64,000 nt of DNA. Source: Maylandia zebra (Eukaryota; Chordata; Actinopteri; Cichliformes; Cichlidae). The stretch lies in assembly GCF_041146795.1 (NCBI RefSeq), contig NC_135185.1:22216529-22280528 (forward strand), read 5' to 3'. Both the position numbers and the translations under genes were made by a program. Below, piece by piece: positions 53,801-64,000 of the stretch; the first letter of the stretch is position 1; each line of letters begins with the position of its first letter. The notes below the pieces were generated by a model. That model did not search any database and was not told the DNA's origin. It saw only the letters and a program-made list of their open reading frames with translations.

Positions 53801-56369
53801 CGAGAAGGCGACTTAGAAATTCTAAGAAAAATCATCATCCTTTACATGAACATATGAGAGCTCCCTGCTGCAGAGCATGTGTGTTTTAATGAAGGTTTGT
53901 TTAGGTTTGTTTGAAAGCAGCAGTTTGACCTTGCAGATTAACCCTTTGAGAGGATAGCTAAAAGAAAGCTCAGACTCAGCCGTACCATGTACACACAGAC
54001 ATGCGTCCTACGATGTACACATGTCTGTGTGCACATCATAAAATGAGATAAAGAAAGTAGCTGGGTGTTTGATTAACAGCACACAACTGTGAATTGTCTA
54101 CAGACAGTCACAGCTGTCTTAAAGGTACGGATATGAAACATCTGTCTGAGCCACAAAGTGTGTTGATTGAGGAAATGTGTTTACAGAAGTGTGTCCATGC
54201 TGACCATATGTGAGAGGTATTTAGAGGCTGCATTAGAAGTCCGGTTATGTATAGACTACACTTAAACCAACAGTCCAAAGCTGTAATCCATGGTTTATCT
54301 GGTTCTTTAAACCTCATTACTCTCTAAATAAGTGGCACAAGAGCAAGAGGTTTCCAGCCGGATTATGGGATTGAAGAGAGAGGCCCGATGCAGCCGGTTA
54401 CATGGAGATCACAGAAATCACAACTCTGCACGAATGCGACCAGTTTCAGGTGTGCAAAAAAGAAGTGATGAAACTGGCTAGATCGGAAATGGGTGAACCT
54501 GCAGTAGCAATGAAACGATCAGCATTAGCTCAACCTGTAGGCATAAAACAATAAGTCAATTCACTGATTGAGCTACATGTTTTTGAATTTGACAAAAAAT
54601 GGAAAAGCTCCAAACGTATGAGAATGTGTAACGGTAATTGAAGGAATCGCTAGGCGGGTCTGGAGAAGTAAAACAGAAGCACAGCATGCAAGTTGTTCCA
54701 TGGTCACGTTCAGAGAGGAAAGACATATGACACAGCCCACCCCCCTCAGAAAGAGGAACAGCAAAGAGCAGTCACATGTTGAAACTAGCCAACAATCATG
54801 CACATGTTCTTTTTTTGAACAGAACTTGGCATATAAACATATATGAGGCTGTATGCCAGCTTTCTTAATTTGTACTTGTTTCACATTCACTAATAGCTAT
54901 TGCTAACTATTAGTGAAAGTAGATACATCTGTCTACATTTAATATACCATTAAAAATATAGTTGACTAAAATGATTTGAAACTAACTGAATTTAGATTTT
55001 GTTTAAACAAAAATGCCAGGCACACTCTGGTTTGAGTTTCTCCAGTATCTTTGTTTTTACATAAAATCTGCTCCTACCTGATTTTTTTTACAGTAACTTA
55101 AGCATATTTAATGAATTGGTGCATAATTTTACATTCATACTATGAATATTTTCAGACAATCGTGTACATGTACAATATCAAAGTACATAGGAGCATTCGA
55201 GCCCTGAGAACCTCCGAAGTACTCAGAAGCTTTTGAGCCTTCATTGCTTCTCTAAGAATTTCTCTTCTTCATAATGCCAAGCCCTTATCTGTCGACCTGC
55301 TTCTATCATCAGACTGTGAACAACAGCAATGACTGAAGATCTTAGTATCGGATACTTGTCATTTCTACAGGGCCAGGACAATGACTGGCACAGAATGTCT
55401 AGATGAATATCTTCATTCTCTTCTTTTCATATCTAAAACTGTGCATCATAATAGGCAGTGGTCACATACTGATCAGTGATACCTTTAACATTGCTGCTGT
55501 TTACGCAATAATGTTGCTCATGTGGACAATGGCTATACATTCTTTTCAGCATTTCAGCTTTCATGTACTTCAGACGTTATGGGGGCTTAAAAGTGCCTTA
55601 AAAATTATAACTTATTTCAACCAATCTGTACGCACTTCAGGGGATTTAACTCAGAAAATATCGAGTATGAAAGTAAGATTTTCCATGGCTTCAATTGAGG
55701 TTATTGAACAAACACAGGCACACAAAATCAGCTGATCCTGAGGAGGGTCAGGTGGGACATATTTTTTGTAAGAGTCTGACTCTGCACAACAAGTAATGTG
55801 CCATTTGATCTAGAAAATAATCAGTACATTTGTAAATAATCACACTTTTATGTACTCACACATTTATGCACTTATTGTTACACATTATTATACTAATACT
55901 AGCAATTGATCGTTTTAAATTAAAGTGTTAATTCCCCAAAGTCGCCAATAAACAAAGTCCTATAATAGTTAACAAATGTTCAGTAAAAACCTGCCCTATT
56001 TTCGCAACATTTAAAGTATATTTTCTCAAAATGAATGCATGCTTAAATGTGCGTTGTGGTTTGCTGCAAGTAGCAAAAGGGGTGTTAAAACCGTCTAAAC
56101 AACGCACAACATCACTCCAACTTTCTCGGTCTTAAGAGAAGCTAGCTAACGATAGACTGTGTCTGCACATAAGTGAGCCGTATAGCTCGCCGTTTGTTCG
56201 AGGTAAAGAGCTAAGCTGCCACAGTGCCTGCACTGTGACGATGACAGCTACCTGCAGGAAGCAGCGATATGTATCAGCTGTGTGTTGCTAGCTAGCGTTA
56301 GCTCAGTTTCCACCCGGGGAGAAGTTCAACCGGCCAACTTACCGAGTGCCTCGATTGAGGAAACATCAT
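50887..56369 (-). CDS. TLE family member 5 (AES/Grg5, short Groucho protein), complete
   Basis: Seven exons on the minus strand join in phase: 56343-56369, 53664-53761, 52991-53054, 52670-52714, 52518-52580, 51567-51641, 50887-51126. They give 612 nt, 203 residues plus TGA (human AES has 197). The short first exon encodes MMFPQSRHS. The Q domain follows: [112 protein letters not shown]. It forms the coiled coil used for Groucho oligomerisation. A GP-rich region follows and the protein ends DGDKSD. There is no WD40 domain, which defines TLE5: it acts as a modulator, often antagonist, of full-length Groucho/TLE co-repressors in Wnt, Notch and NF-kB contexts. The next gene upstream is gna11, adjacent to AES in human 19p13.3. 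Confidence 0.96.
51779..52488 (+). mobile_element. Tc1-like element interrupted by a SINE, inside a tle5 intron
   Basis: The left end CACGCATCGACCACTTT follows TA (51777-51778); the right end reads GGGCCAGTGGGTG and is followed by TA (52489-52490). Sequence from 52125 on resumes the family's 5' region (AGTTCAACTGCTTGCTAACA) and runs through the N-terminal transposase part to GATGCCAGA, then jumps to the right end, so the middle is deleted. Same family as 25483 and 48695. It occupies most of the 876-bp tle5 intron 5 and ends 29 bp from that intron's splice donor. Confidence 0.75.
51797..52124 (+). mobile_element. tRNA-derived SINE with intact box A and box B
   Basis: The head carries TGGCTCAAGAGTTGGG (51805-51820, box A) and GGTTCGAGCC (51848-51857, box B), the pol III promoter of tRNA-derived SINEs. 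The body contains GTCCTTGGGCAAGACACTTC, a GCCCCAGGGTGGCTGTGGCT block, and the tail ends AAAGCGCTATATAAATACAG and TTTACCATTT. It sits just inside the left end of the Tc1-like element. A headless copy is at 15122-15335. Confidence 0.85.
53762..56342 (-). other. tle5 intron 1, 2.6 kb
   Basis: No other exon, RNA gene or well-defined transposon was recognised. Sequence near the donor becomes GC-richer as it approaches the promoter region. Confidence 0.6.
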
Positions 56370-56880
56370 GTCAGCAGTGTGTTTCGCCGCCTTTCCTCTG
56401 TCTAATCGAACTACCAGGCTAGCTGGCTAAGCTAACGTTTCCCCAGATGTTATTAAATGACTGGAGACGCTATTCGCACTTTGTACTCTGTCATCCTTTA
56501 AAATAACGTTAGCTAACGTCAAAGCAGCAGGAGCCTTAGGTCGTCTTCTAGTCTTTGAAGTAAAAAAAAACCCCGATACTTCCGAGGAGTAATTTGTTAA
56601 CAAAAATAAAAGGTTCTTCAAAGCAACATCAGGCGTTTTTGAGTTTTGTTTTGCTTTTCTTTATTTGGAATAACGCTAATGCTATTCCTCCCCGGGGAAA
56701 CCCTGGATGTTGACACATGAGCCCCTGACTTTCCTCGGCTTTGAAGAGAAGAGCAGCATCACGCGGAAAACAAAGTGAGCCGCGGAGGAGCGGGCGCCCC
56801 GTGTGACACAGAGCTGAACTGATCGGCTCGTGGCTGCAGCCAGGGCCGGAGACAGGGGGGCTGGGGCCGGAAAATAAGGT
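56370..56880 (-). promoter_or_regulatory. tle5 5'UTR and promoter region
   Basis: Sequence upstream of the tle5 ATG is GC-richer and has more CpG than its surroundings, especially 56690-56870 (GCGGAGGAGCGGGCGCCCC). No TATA box is evident. This fits a CpG-type promoter of a widely expressed gene; the start site cannot be placed. Confidence 0.5.
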
Positions 56881-59222
56881 CTTAGACCCGGGACTGAATT
56901 ACTAAAAGGGCTCCCAAAAAGTCACAATTTGTCTAGGTTTGTGTCAATAGATTTTTTAAATTAAATTTTTTTTAAAGAAACATTTGTGCTGAAATTTAGC
57001 ATCTACAAAGTTGTTTTTTATTTCATCTGCAAAATGTACAGTACTATGCAAAGTCTTGATCCCATCTAACTCCTACGAGGATATATACATGTCACACTGT
57101 GACATTTCTGGCATGCTTCATTCAACTAAAGGAATATGAACAAATTGTGTTTTTGTGACAGGCTGTGAGTAGGAAGTAAGTAGCAGGCAGAAACAGCTTA
57201 CCACTTGGGGGCGCCAATCTCTACACAAGGTGAAATTGTTAAATTAGAAATTACTGAAATTGACATCATTGCCCAGCCTTGACAGACAAATGTTGTTCCA
57301 GAGTTTTTGCTCAGTTTCATATTTCATACTACAGTGGTCTGATTTCATTCTTGGAAACTTTTAAAGGATGCCATTGTTGAATTATGCTAAAACATTGTGC
57401 AATTATGAATGTGTAATAAAACAACATAACTGACTTTTTGGATCTTTGTGACTGACCTACTTCTGCTGATGATACGCAGCACTGACCCTGCAGGATTCCC
57501 CCTGATGTGGATGTGATTTGATTTGGGTCTGTTTTTTTGGGAAGCTTAAACATGCGCATACCACCTGGTAGTGGGTGTGATGCTGACATTCGGACGACTA
57601 GCCGTTTAATTAGAACATGTACATATTTGGACTTTGTACTAGAAAAACATCCTTACTGAGGAGAGCTATGTGTAATGCTACGGCCTATGGCCTATGAATA
57701 AAAATGTCTGTATTCCTAAACAGTTTTACCGAGTGTCTTGAGTTAAAGTTGAAAGTTTCCACTTTAATCACATCTTGACTGTATGATCCACTTCGTTGGT
57801 GGTGTACAGGGGCAAAATTACAAAACATCTGCCACTGTTCAAATACCTAAGGACATAACTGTATTTAAAAAAAGGCTAAATGTTTTTCTGAAGATGGAAT
57901 GAAGCCTTTGGTTTATATCTGCAGCAGCTTTACTGCGACTACAGGTGGAATCCCATTTATCCAACCTTCCTCCCATTGGTCCTCAGGATTTTAACACAAG
58001 TTCTATGGCTGCATGGACAGTCCCTCTGGAGGTTAGGAATGCGGCCTTCCACTGTGCACAGACTTCCTTAATATTACGCTGAACAGCTTTTGGCATCTTA
58101 CAGTGAAATCAGAATATGACATAGGAAGGTTTAAAAAAAAAAGAAAAAAAGAAACCACAAAGGTTTTAAAATCTAGGAAAAAAAAGTGAATGTGGTCATT
58201 TCACTGTCCAACATAAAATGTTCATTTTCATCCTAAAGAATAAATGAAGACATCTAAACTGGGATTTCTGCTACTACACTGTACAGGTTCCAGACTTAAA
58301 TCGTATAGAAAATCTGTAGAGAGAGTTGAAGCATCAAGTTGCTTTACAGCAGCTAAGAAAGCTAAAGGATTTAGAGTTTTAGTAAAGTCTCTCAGGTTTG
58401 CACACATCTCTCTTGGGTGTTTGGAGGAAGAGCTCTCACCTGACATGTGTGCAAACCTGGTGAACAGCTACAAGAAAAGTCTTACCGCGGTACTAGTCAA
58501 CAAGGGTTTTTCCACCAAGTACTAAGTTATGTTTTGCTTTTTTTTTTCCTGAAAATTTGTAGGCAACTAAAGCCACAACATTACTGTAACATCAGGCTGA
58601 CTGATTTAACTCAGCGGTCACTGTTAGAATGTTACATTATTAGTTACATGTGACAAAGCCACTTTGCTGCCACAGTAACACACTTGCACATCACGAGGAA
58701 AATATTAATCAGCTGACCTGCAGTAGTTGTGGTAAAAACACATTGCTTAAAGGCTTTTCCAAGCATGACATGGGTTTGCTCTTCTAAACCCTACATGTTA
58801 ACATTGGGATGGTTTTCCTACAGGGAAGTCTTCATTTGAATCAGGCTGAACATCTATCTTCTTTATCATCATCATCGTCTTCTAGGGATGTACAGTCCCT
58901 AAAAACCTGTGACTGGTCAAAGACCCCAGGCAGGAAACCCATGTACCTATAATCCTGAGTAATAATCTGGGTTCAAGTTTGTGACACTCACCTTCTCACG
59001 ATCCCATTTAACCTACATAGTCTTGTCTAACAAAGCCTAATATGCCCCCAAAAATTAAGTAAGGAAGAAAAATGAATCCAGGTCATGCTCTTTCAGATCT
59101 CAAATAAATACAGACTACCCCGGCTTTAATCATCAACTTGACATTACCAATCAGAATTCGATTTTTATTCAACTGAAGATATAAAACCCACGCAACACAT
59201 CATCAGCAAGTATAGGAACAAA
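56881..59222. other. Intergenic region between tle5 and gna11
   Basis: AT-rich with no coding gene. It holds a diverged transposon terminal repeat (TACAGTACTATGCAAAGTCTT, 57037-57057) of the family ending at 22174, and the Tc1 remnant at 58220. Confidence 0.6.
58220..58530 (+). pseudogene. Tc1-like transposase C-terminal remnant
   Basis: One frame reads PDLNRIENL, stop, RELKHQVALQQLRKLKDLEF, a damaged form of the SPDLNPIENLWRELK block. After a frameshift another reads NLVNSYKKSLTAVLVNKGF STKY, the usual Tc1 C-terminus. In-frame stops and the frameshift make it inactive. Confidence 0.65.
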
Positions 59223-61087
59223 TTTATTTCAATTTAAAACAGATACCTTGTCATTATGTTTCTCTCTTAGAAGGCGGCAATGATCATAAGTCATGTTCAT
59301 GTTTGAATGAGGATCAGGCAACAGTGGTTGAAACAAATACATGAAACACAAAAAAAAAAAAAAAAAAAATATGGCAAGAGTTATGTAAATCAATAAATTG
59401 ATAATAACCAACTGACTGAAACCCCTTCGTAAAAGGGCTCTGCTTCAGTGAAAACATCCAAGCCCTCACTTCCAACACAAAATAAACAGCACATGCAATT
59501 ATAATTACAGTTTCTTAGAAAACAGCAGATTATCTCCTAAATCTTCGATCTTAAATACAGAATAAAGTCTTCGTGTGTACTTAAATCATGGATCCTTTTA
59601 GTCTCTGGTGTGTTTTATTTAAAAAGGGGGACCATCTCGGGTGGTGGCCCTTTTGATAAATGACCACAGCGTTGGCACTTGGAGAGAGAGCCTGGCTCTA
59701 GAGAGAGTGGGGTTGGCACACTCAGTATAATACATAATTTACATTTGGTTTACATACAAAATAAAGAGAAAGAAAACAAACAAAACAGCATTTTATACAC
59801 ACACCACTACACAATTGACCTTCGGGTTTCACTTGAGTGAGGGAAATTAAATCAAGTGGTCCTAAAATAGTGTTCTGGTAATGTCTTATCATACAGAGAA
59901 AGAGGAAGAAAAAATAAATAAATCACCAAAACAAAAAAAAAAAAAAAAAAAAAAAAAGGGGAGGGGGAAATATTTGAGTATGCACCAACTTTACACTGAT
60001 GTCCAAAAGATACGTTTGATGCCCCTTAGTCCAACAACGAGCCCATGGGAAGGGGGCGCCACACAACCCTGATCGCCCAAACGTGGCAAAAGGAAAACCG
60101 CACAGGGCCAGGTTTACCATCTCTTGTTAGTCAAGGCAATGAAAGGCAATAAATAAGTGTTGTAGTGAAAACAGTCCTTTTTTTTGTTTTAACAAGTTAA
60201 TGCTAAAGACAGGATAATTATTTATCATAACAACTGCCCTCCCCCTTTCCCGCTCATATGTTGAGACAAAAATGTGTCACAAAAATAACATGCTGTGCAA
60301 CGCTGGCCTGCTAACAAACCCACGCCACGTGGCCCTTCACCATGTGCCAGAGTTGAAGAGTCAAGTTCGAAATGGTTCGTCACCAATAAAGCGAGCTGCA
60401 CTCCACACACAGTAAATAATAACACAACTACTGATAAATACTTGGGGATTTATACAGATTTAGTCATCCCACTTCATTTCCTCCTTAAGACAGCAGACCA
60501 AATAGTTGGCTGTCACCACAAAAGCAGGGTCATTTTCAGCAGACAGAAATGGCCATTAAGAACCACACTGGTGTTGTTTTTTCTTTAAATATATATGTAT
60601 ACATTAATGTTCAGACATTATTTCACCACTTAGCACTTTTGAAGCATACCTACATTTTAAGTTGAACTACTGACTTGTGTAGCCTTTGGTTTCCGCTCAT
60701 TTAAAAGAAAAAAGAAAAAGAAAACAAACAAGTCACTTCAGAGAAACTGTAAATTTCCACAGACCTCTGCTCTTGGATAGTGGATGAGGATTTCAAGAAA
60801 CTTAAATGTTAAGGGGCTTTAGAAAAAAAGTTCCCACTTCTCAGGGAATATTTAGTGTTGTCTATGTAATTACATGATAACGCAGCAGAGTCTGACAATG
60901 CGGAAAAGTTGCCCAAGTTTATGTGCCCAAGTCCATGATTTAAGAGGTAGCTATCACACGACAACAACAACAACTTCTACGCAAAGAAAGGCCGAATTTG
61001 GAGCAAATCAGACCCCTCTACTGGCTTCAGCTGACAGTAATGGCTGCCTAGAAAATCAACGTCTAAATGTGGACAGGTGAAAATATG

Positions 61088-61119
<32 letters not shown>

Positions 61120-63894
61120 GAAAATTAAAAATAAATTCCTGGCTATCATCTATAGCTCAAATACTCTGGAAAACACACAATACTTGTCCTGGTAGTAGTG
61201 TCTTTACTGATAAGTGTTTCTATACTGCACAGGGTGTCACAGGTAACTCTGTGATACCAATGCAAACAAAACGTAGTGAAGATCAGGTTGGCCGTAGGGC
61301 CCGATACTTAAATGCATTAAGAAAACTGCTTAGTGGTGGTAAACTCTCTACACACACAAACACCCTGCCTATACTTCTTAAAGCACATACTGCAAGTAAT
61401 CTCCATTTATAAACACATTAGTATTGGATGACTTGGTTCACTGTGGTCCTGTACTCCACTCCCCACTGTCTGATGCCTTATGCACTGTGATAGCCCTTAA
61501 TGAGGATGAAGGGTAAGTCACCTGTAGAAAAGGTCAAAGACACTGGAAGGAGAGAGAAAAAAAAAAAAGTATATCCATACTTCACTGGCACTACTCCCGA
61601 GCCAGACCCGTCCCGCCCCCCCCCCAAAAAAAAAATAAGAAAAAAAAAATCCAACTATGTTCACACTGTACATTTTCTTAGGTATTCATTACAGCACTGC
61701 ATCTATAAACAGAAAAATATGAATTTCTTAAAATAAAAAATGAAAATGTGAGGGCTCCTAAAGAAAAACAGGTTCATCATGAATGGAGATGTCATCGCAA
61801 GTACAACTGGAAAGGTCTCAATAAGAAAGAGAAAGCAGAAATAAGATCCTTACACTACCAGACATTCATTTTTACAGCAGTTCAGACTCAAGTTAGGCGG
61901 AGAGGAAAAACAAACTCAACAAAATCGAAAGCAGTCAAATTATCAACACCTTCAAACCTGGTCCATAAATTAAATAAATTAAAAAAAAAAATCTTTAATT
62001 ACTTTTAAAATGATCTTGTCCCCATACTGTGAAGATTCTTTTTTAAACCAGCCCTAGTTAGAATAACTCTAGAGACAGAGCTAATGGAGTAGTGAGGTGT
62101 TCTGAGGCTGGTTGGGAGTAAATCCCCCTTTCTTGCGCCCTTGCCGCTTGTTTCCTAAACACCAATCAGCTGCGTGTAGTCCTATTAATCAAGTGAACAA
62201 AAATCCATAATCACAGTATCAATACTACCATAAATTCATAGGAAAAACACAAAAGAAAAATATGTATGTGAATACTTTTTTTGTACGTTTGTTTTTTTTT
62301 GGCCAAAGATGGTGTACCACAGAGCGTTTCTGTACAGGAGTGTTTTGTGTATATGTATTTACAAACAGATATACACAAACATTTGCAGACTTTAGTGTGT
62401 TTTCTGTGAAAGGTTCATAACCACCCCTTCCTCTAAATCACTCAACATTAAGCAATCTTTTTTTTTTCTTTTTATAAACAAAGTGACTATACAGTTAAAA
62501 AAAAAAACAAATTAAGGAAAGTAAACAGAAGCACCTCCCATTATAGGAAGTGTGTCTGATTGGACGGCTGAGTGATGTCATCAGATGTTACCGCATGGAT
62601 TCTACTCGTGCCTTAGAGTGCGGGCACTGCAGCTTTTTTTGTTTTTGTGGAATTAAGCTACTCGCAGCCCGAGCTGCAGATGTGCTCTGAACACTGATGA
62701 CATCAGCTCCCCTCCGCTTCCACCAATCAGAGCAGAGCCTCATTGAAAGCAGCTGTCCTCTCACCCGCTACTTAGTGTCTCATAATGGGGCATTGGGTGG
62801 GTACCAGTGGAGCCAGATTCACTGATGATACTTTGGAAGATTGTTCCTGTGAATCCATATAGATAACATCTGGAGGAGGGAAGCATGTGATCAACTTAAA
62901 CATAAAAAAGAAAAAGATCTTAAAAGGACACCTATTGTCATGTAAATTTCTGGTTGCTTCTTTAAATTTTTGTCGCCTTGCAAAATTTTCTTACAACCAC
63001 TCCATTTAATCATACTTGTTAAATACATTAAAAAGTGTTTGTTTGTTTTTTTACAAATCTCAGCAATTAACAGATTTTGATTAGCCATCTCCTGCTCCCC
63101 TCCCTCCTCCCCCCTTCATGTTTTAAGTGTTTACATATGCATTTACTTCATAATATATATTTTTTTCTATTTTTTGTGATTGCGATGCTCACACTGGTGG
63201 GTACATTCATAGACGCAAGATGGAGACAGAATCCTCAGTCCCGTCCCCCACCGAGTCGCTCTGAAGTATCTCTCAGGTCCTCGGATTGTGTCAGAAAATA
63301 TGGAACTCTGTTAATTCCACACTGGCAGGAGCGTGGAAAGGAGACGACGGAGAATCTGCTCTCGCACTGCTGAAGGTAAACTCCGAAGGGCCAGGGGGTA
63401 TGATGCCGCTATTCACCGAAACACAGATCCTCTCTAATCAATGATGCCCCCAATACACAAACACGCACTCACACCAAAATCCCCTCCAGTCACTGTATAG
63501 CTCGTGTGAAAGGTTTGTGTGCCAGAGCCAGCAGCCGGGGCCAAATCCACACCCACACACACAGAGCAGCTTTGGGAGGACTGAAGACTAACACAGCAAG
63601 CTGCCGAGAGGAGGAGGAAGAGGCTTTGGTGAAAGAAGAGGGGCAACGTCTGCAGGTGGGAGGATCTGTGGGTTCACTGTACTGGGAGAAAGGGGGAGAA
63701 AAAAAACAAACAAAAAAAACGGTTCTGTTGGGGGAGGGATTGTGTGCGTGCATGCGAGCACATCTGCGGCTGTGTGTGTTTGTGTATGTGAGCTGGAGTG
63801 ATGTGCTGTGTAATGCATGTGGAGCTGACGGCACATTCCCAAAGAGGTGTGCATTTGTGCAGTGGGGGAGGAGATGTGCGTCGCATTTGAGCCC
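59223..63894 (-). other. Probable long 3'UTR of gna11
   Basis: This 4.7-kb stretch after the gna11 stop has no coding exon and no clear transposon. Plus-strand TTTATT at 59223-59228 is AATAAA on the gna11 strand and would end the transcript here; nearer signals are also possible. It includes a UGUAAAUA Pumilio-type site (plus strand 62356-62363), poly-A tracts, a short CA array (61098-61120) and the large inverted repeat at 62537-62789. The extent is inferred. Confidence 0.4.
62537..62789. repeat. Large imperfect inverted repeat in the putative gna11 3'UTR
   Basis: Four pairs occur in nested order: CCCATTAT (62537) with ATAATGGG (62782); TCTGATTGG (62555) with CCAATCAGA (62723); TGATGTCATCAG (62573) with CTGATGACATCA (62694); and GCACTGCAGCT (62624) with AGCTGCAGatGTGC (62672). 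The transcript could fold into an interrupted hairpin. It may instead be a decayed palindromic MITE. Confidence 0.6.

Positions 63895-64000
<106 letters not shown>

Overview
The window is vertebrate nuclear DNA, most likely from a teleost fish. It shows multi-exon genes with GT-AG introns, long CA/GT and AT microsatellites, many decayed Tc1/mariner-type DNA transposons, tRNA-derived SINEs and small palindromic MITEs. No species can be named from the sequence. The window is not prokaryotic and holds no operon, CRISPR array or provirus that I can see.

Layout. (1) 1-2.8 kb, + strand: last intron, last coding exon and 3'UTR of an SHB-family SH2 adapter, possibly shd by synteny. (2) 5.4-7.7 kb, +: a complete six-exon theg (SPMAP2-type sperm microtubule-associated) gene of 234 codons. 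(3) 8.3-24.3 kb, +: a gp130-family class I cytokine receptor. It has 14 coding exons and 811 residues: signal peptide, a two-domain cytokine-binding module with WSMWS, three FN3 domains, a membrane segment, Box 1 and a tyrosine-bearing tail. An ISRE-like motif, TATA box and possible noncoding first exon lie about 2 kb upstream. (4) 28.2-44.9 kb, +: complete plpp2 (282 residues, six exons) with a 12.3-kb first intron full of repeats. (5) 50.9-56.4 kb, -: complete tle5/AES (203 residues, seven exons). (6) 59.2-64.0 kb, -: the 3' end of gna11 (last 34 complete codons) and a probable long 3'UTR.

In human, THEG, PLPP2, TLE5, GNA11 and SHD all lie on 19p13.3, and IL27RA and IL12RB1 lie further along 19p. 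The window is therefore a compacted, rearranged counterpart of human 19p. The genes share ancestry of neighbourhood rather than one pathway. Three are signalling components (SH2 adapter, cytokine receptor, Gq-class alpha subunit), one is a membrane lipid phosphatase, one a transcriptional co-regulator and one a sperm structural protein.

The most interesting items are the cytokine receptor, whose orthology is unresolved; its candidate interferon-type promoter; a possible cassette exon that would yield a soluble receptor; a SINE nested in a transposon that nearly fills a tle5 intron; an internally deleted transposon keeping a 119-codon open frame between its terminal regions; and a large inverted repeat in the putative gna11 3'UTR. 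Exon coordinates were derived by hand from splice consensus, reading-phase continuity and family similarity. Repeat family names come from recognition, not from a database search.
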